From: Paraniabella ginsengisoli | Lineage (GTDB): Bacteria > Bacteroidota > Bacteroidia > Chitinophagales > Chitinophagaceae | Length of the DNA stretch: 64,000 nt | Assembly: GCF_022513635.1 (NCBI RefSeq) | Contig: NZ_JAKWBL010000001.1 | Coordinates: 1,426,001 to 1,490,000 of the forward strand | Reading direction: 5' to 3' | Shown here: positions 62,056 through 64,000 of the stretch, piece by piece | Layout of the letters: every line of letters starts with the position of its first letter | How positions within the stretch are numbered: position 1 is the first letter of the stretch | The notes under the pieces: model-generated | The model's database searches: none | What the model saw: the letters and a program-made list of their open reading frames with translations, nothing else | What the model was told of the DNA's origin: nothing | Translations under genes and position numbers: made by a program

Positions 62056-62934
62056 TTATTGCGATTTAATTTTCCGTTTCTTTTGCCTGAGAAGCTTCGG
62101 TATTTTTTTCTTAGCAATTTTAGTAGGATTACCAAATACAAAATATAATTTCTCTTTAAAAGTTTTTGCTTTTTTTACATCATCCACAATATCTATATAC
62201 TCGTGAAAGTTAACATATATCGGGTTGTATTTATTTTTTAACGGAGTTGTGATGCCATATTTAGGTTTTTCAACTTCCGGTTCGTAGGTGCCTAACATTC
62301 TGTCCCAAAAAATAAATGTAGCACCATAATTTTTATCAATGTACTGCTCTTGCGACCCGTGGTGAACACGATGGTTAGAAGGCGTTGCAAAAATATACTC
62401 GACCCATTTTGGTAGTTTTTTAATATACTCGGTATGAACCCAAAATTGAAAAAGTACTGCAATTTGATTGGTTACAAAAAATATGACAGGGTGAAATCCA
62501 AAAAGCATTACTGGTAAAAAGAAAATAAGTTTAATACCCTGTACCCAACTAAGCCTGAATGATACGGTAAGATTATAGTGATCGCTACTATGATGCAATA
62601 CATGCGTTGCCCACCAAAAACGAGAACCATGGCTGATGCGGTGCGCCCAATAGCTGGCAAAATCAAAAATAATGTAACATGGAATTAGCATCCACCAATT
62701 AAGTTCCATACGCCAAGGAACGAGATTGTAAACCCAAACAACCGGGAAAAGCATGAGTGTTTTTAATGCCAAATTAATAGCAACATTAACGAGCCCCACA
62801 ATTACGCTGGTTACTACTTCTTTTCTGTCGTGATATTCTCGCTCCTGATACCATGCAAGAAATACCTCAAGGGCTGCAAAAAAGATTAGAAAAGGAGCAG
62901 CGTACATGATAATATTAGGATATGATTCCTCCAT
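62056..62934 (-). CDS. Sterol desaturase/fatty acid hydroxylase-family membrane protein
   Basis: 292 residues from ATG 62934 (MEESYPNIIMYAAPF); the reading from 62994 adds 20 residues without homology. Four or more membrane helices and the full set of di-iron histidine boxes: HRISHG, HVLHHSSDHYN, and HRVHHGSQEQYIDKNYG. The family carries out O2-dependent hydroxylation or desaturation of lipids in the membrane. A Lys/Arg-rich C-terminus (KKKIPKLLRQKKRKIK) is probably cytoplasmic. Lipid substrate unknown. Stand-alone. Confidence 0.9.
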   Translation of the reverse strand: MEESYPNIIMYAAPFLIFFAALEVFLAWYQEREYHDRKEVVTSVIVGLVNVAINLALKTLMLFPVVWVYNLVPWRMELNWWMLIPCYIIFDFASYWAHRISHGSRFWWATHVLHHSSDHYNLTVSFRLSWVQGIKLIFFLPVMLFGFHPVIFFVTNQIAVLFQFWVHTEYIKKLPKWVEYIFATPSNHRVHHGSQEQYIDKNYGATFIFWDRMLGTYEPEVEKPKYGITTPLKNKYNPIYVNFHEYIDIVDDVKKAKTFKEKLYFVFGNPTKIAKKKIPKLLRQKKRKIKSQ

Positions 62935-63221
62935 TTTTTTAATGGAATTAAATGGAATCTTATCAGCAAAAAATAAATCACAAATCATAATCACACAAAG
63001 TGTTTTTTAGGAAGTAACTTAATGTTGAAGTAAAAAAATAGAATATACAATCTTAGAACACGCAACAACTTACGACCGTGCGGAAGATACGCAATTAAAG
63101 GTTTATCAACGTCAAAATAATAGAGCTGCAATGTTAAAGAAGCCTGCTTTATATATATTAGGGCTTTTAGGAATCATTCACAACTAAATCAATGCTACCG
63201 GTTTGAATGAAATAAATGCAG
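62935..63221. other. Gap between two minus-strand genes
   Basis: 287 bp with no gene or repeat recognised; it would carry the promoter of the desaturase-family gene, but no clear TAnnTTTG was identified. Confidence 0.35.
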
Positions 63222-64000
63222 TTATGGATGGTTTTCTTTCTCAAATTCTTCGCGTGTTACTTTTTCGTCATTTAAATAATAATTCGTAAAAAGTACACTT
63301 CCGTCCTGCTTATACATGTGGCTTTCACCGTGTCTTATGTCGTTTAGGTATGTAGCGTCTTGCGTTTTTTTTTCGTTAGCGTACATTGTCATTAAGCCAT
63401 TTCTTTTTCCATCCTTATATATAATTTCCATGGCAATTGAGCCATTTGCATAAGTACGCGATGGGCCATCTTTAAGACCGGTTTTATAGTTTGTTTCTGA
63501 GATGATTTTTCCATTTGCATATGTTCTTGAAACACCATCCTGTAATCCGTTTTTATAATTTTCTTCAGAAGAAATTACACCATTTATATATCGGGAAGAA
63601 AGACCCTCTTTTTTACCCATTTTATAACAGGTTACACTACGTATTGTATTACTGAGCATTTCGGTACAACCGTGCTCGCGCCCATTTAGGTATTCTTGTT
63701 TCAACCATATTTTGCCTTCGCCATCATAATTTTCTTTTTTGCCGTGTCTTACTCCATCTTTATAAGTAATGCGGGCAGATAGTTTGTCTGCAATAGAATA
63801 CCACAATACATCGCCTGTTATCATTCCGTTTTTAATATTGTATAAGCCGTAACCTCCATCATCAAACTTCTCTTTATACACGCCGTGCAGCGGAATATTA
63901 TTAAGAGTAAGAATCATTTTAGAACTGTCCTTGTTGTAAGTTTTCTTTACCTGATCCCAGTTGACGGTTTTGACTTCCTGGGCCTTTAAACAAAAATGAA
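63222..64000 (-). CDS. MORN-repeat secreted protein, 5' end outside the window
   Basis: The frame is open to the right edge of the window, so the ATG at 63917 is internal. Reading in from the edge gives the end of a signal peptide (HFCLKAQ) and then EVKTVNWDQVKKTY. At least seven MORN-type repeats of ~22 residues follow, of the form Y-x-N-G-x-x-x-x-E-x-x-Y-K-x-G-x-x-x-G, for example YANGKIISETNYKTGLKDG and YANGSIAMEIIYKDGKRNG. Proteins like this are often annotated as YwqK-family antitoxin-like, but the repeat only suggests a scaffold or membrane-associated role; no toxin is seen beside it. Confidence 0.82.
   Translation of the reverse strand, partial: HFCLKAQEVKTVNWDQVKKTYNKDSSKMILTLNNIPLHGVYKEKFDDGGYGLYNIKNGMITGDVLWYSIADKLSARITYKDGVRHGKKENYDGEGKIWLKQEYLNGREHGCTEMLSNTIRSVTCYKMGKKEGLSSRYINGVISSEENYKNGLQDGVSRTYANGKIISETNYKTGLKDGPSRTYANGSIAMEIIYKDGKRNGLMTMYANEKKTQDATYLNDIRHGESHMYKQDGSVLFTNYYLNDEKVTREEFEKENHP

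Noticed and set aside
63222..64000. Toxin-antitoxin module with the MORN-repeat protein as antitoxin
   Set aside because: No toxin-like partner is adjacent within the window, and the protein has a signal peptide.

Overview
The window is a low-GC chromosomal stretch of a Bacteroidota bacterium, most likely of the family Chitinophagaceae. This rests on the SusC/SusD pair behind a FecI-like sigma factor and FecR, the many lipoproteins and 'AQ'-ending signal peptides, TAnnTTTG promoter elements in front of housekeeping genes, and the wealth of carbohydrate-active enzymes. No tRNA, rRNA, CRISPR array, insertion sequence or phage gene was seen.

Region 1 (1-19046) is a plant cell-wall sugar locus, almost all on the + strand: the end of a Gfo/Idh/MocA oxidoreductase, a sodium:solute symporter, a GH78-type rhamnosidase, a GH127-type arabinofuranosidase, a RuBisCO-like protein (RLP), a DUF1537 acid-sugar kinase, an Asp/Glu-racemase-fold protein, a BASS-type transporter, a mandelate-racemase-type dehydratase, a GH2 enzyme and a GH106 rhamnosidase. 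RLP next to DUF1537 kinase is the known signature of D-apionate (apiose) breakdown. With rhamnosidases and an arabinofuranosidase beside them, the locus looks like a rhamnogalacturonan/apiose utilisation system (inference).

Region 2 (19130-30481) holds a membrane-anchored winged-helix regulator divergent from a small secreted protein, a TonB-dependent receptor, a DUF5703-type putative glycosidase, a SGNH-type acetylesterase, an HD phosphohydrolase and an arylsulfatase. Region 3 (30549-35439) is housekeeping or scattered: ndk, nrnA, two tandem FKBP lipoproteins and a dipeptide epimerase. Region 4 (35440-47576) is a classic ECF sigma/FecR/SusC(STN)/SusD locus followed by two surface lipoproteins and a beta-helix lipoprotein resembling pectate lyases. 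A LacI-type operator overlaps the promoter far upstream of the sigma gene, and a near-identical site precedes the sulfatase. Region 5 (47750-64000) is miscellaneous: CAP protein, radical SAM enzyme, membrane protein, arginase-family enzyme, MsrA, MutS2-like ATPase, DUF922-like lipoprotein, Tat-exported Dabb protein, methyltransferase, TauE exporter, two sigma-54-like promoters driving an orphan small protein and a STAS-SemiSWEET pair, a propeller-amidohydrolase, a sterol-desaturase-family protein and a MORN-repeat protein cut by the window end.

At least 18 genes are split by single-base indels (22 losses, one gain), mostly in A/T runs of 5-7. Bridging one base per break restores a full-length family member each time, so these are given as single genes. 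The pattern points to base-calling error in a long-read assembly rather than gene decay. Intergenic DNA carries several dispersed repeat families, including a composite element (a 23-bp near-palindrome followed 57-77 bp later by a second conserved block) seen three times, with the second block also alone twice.
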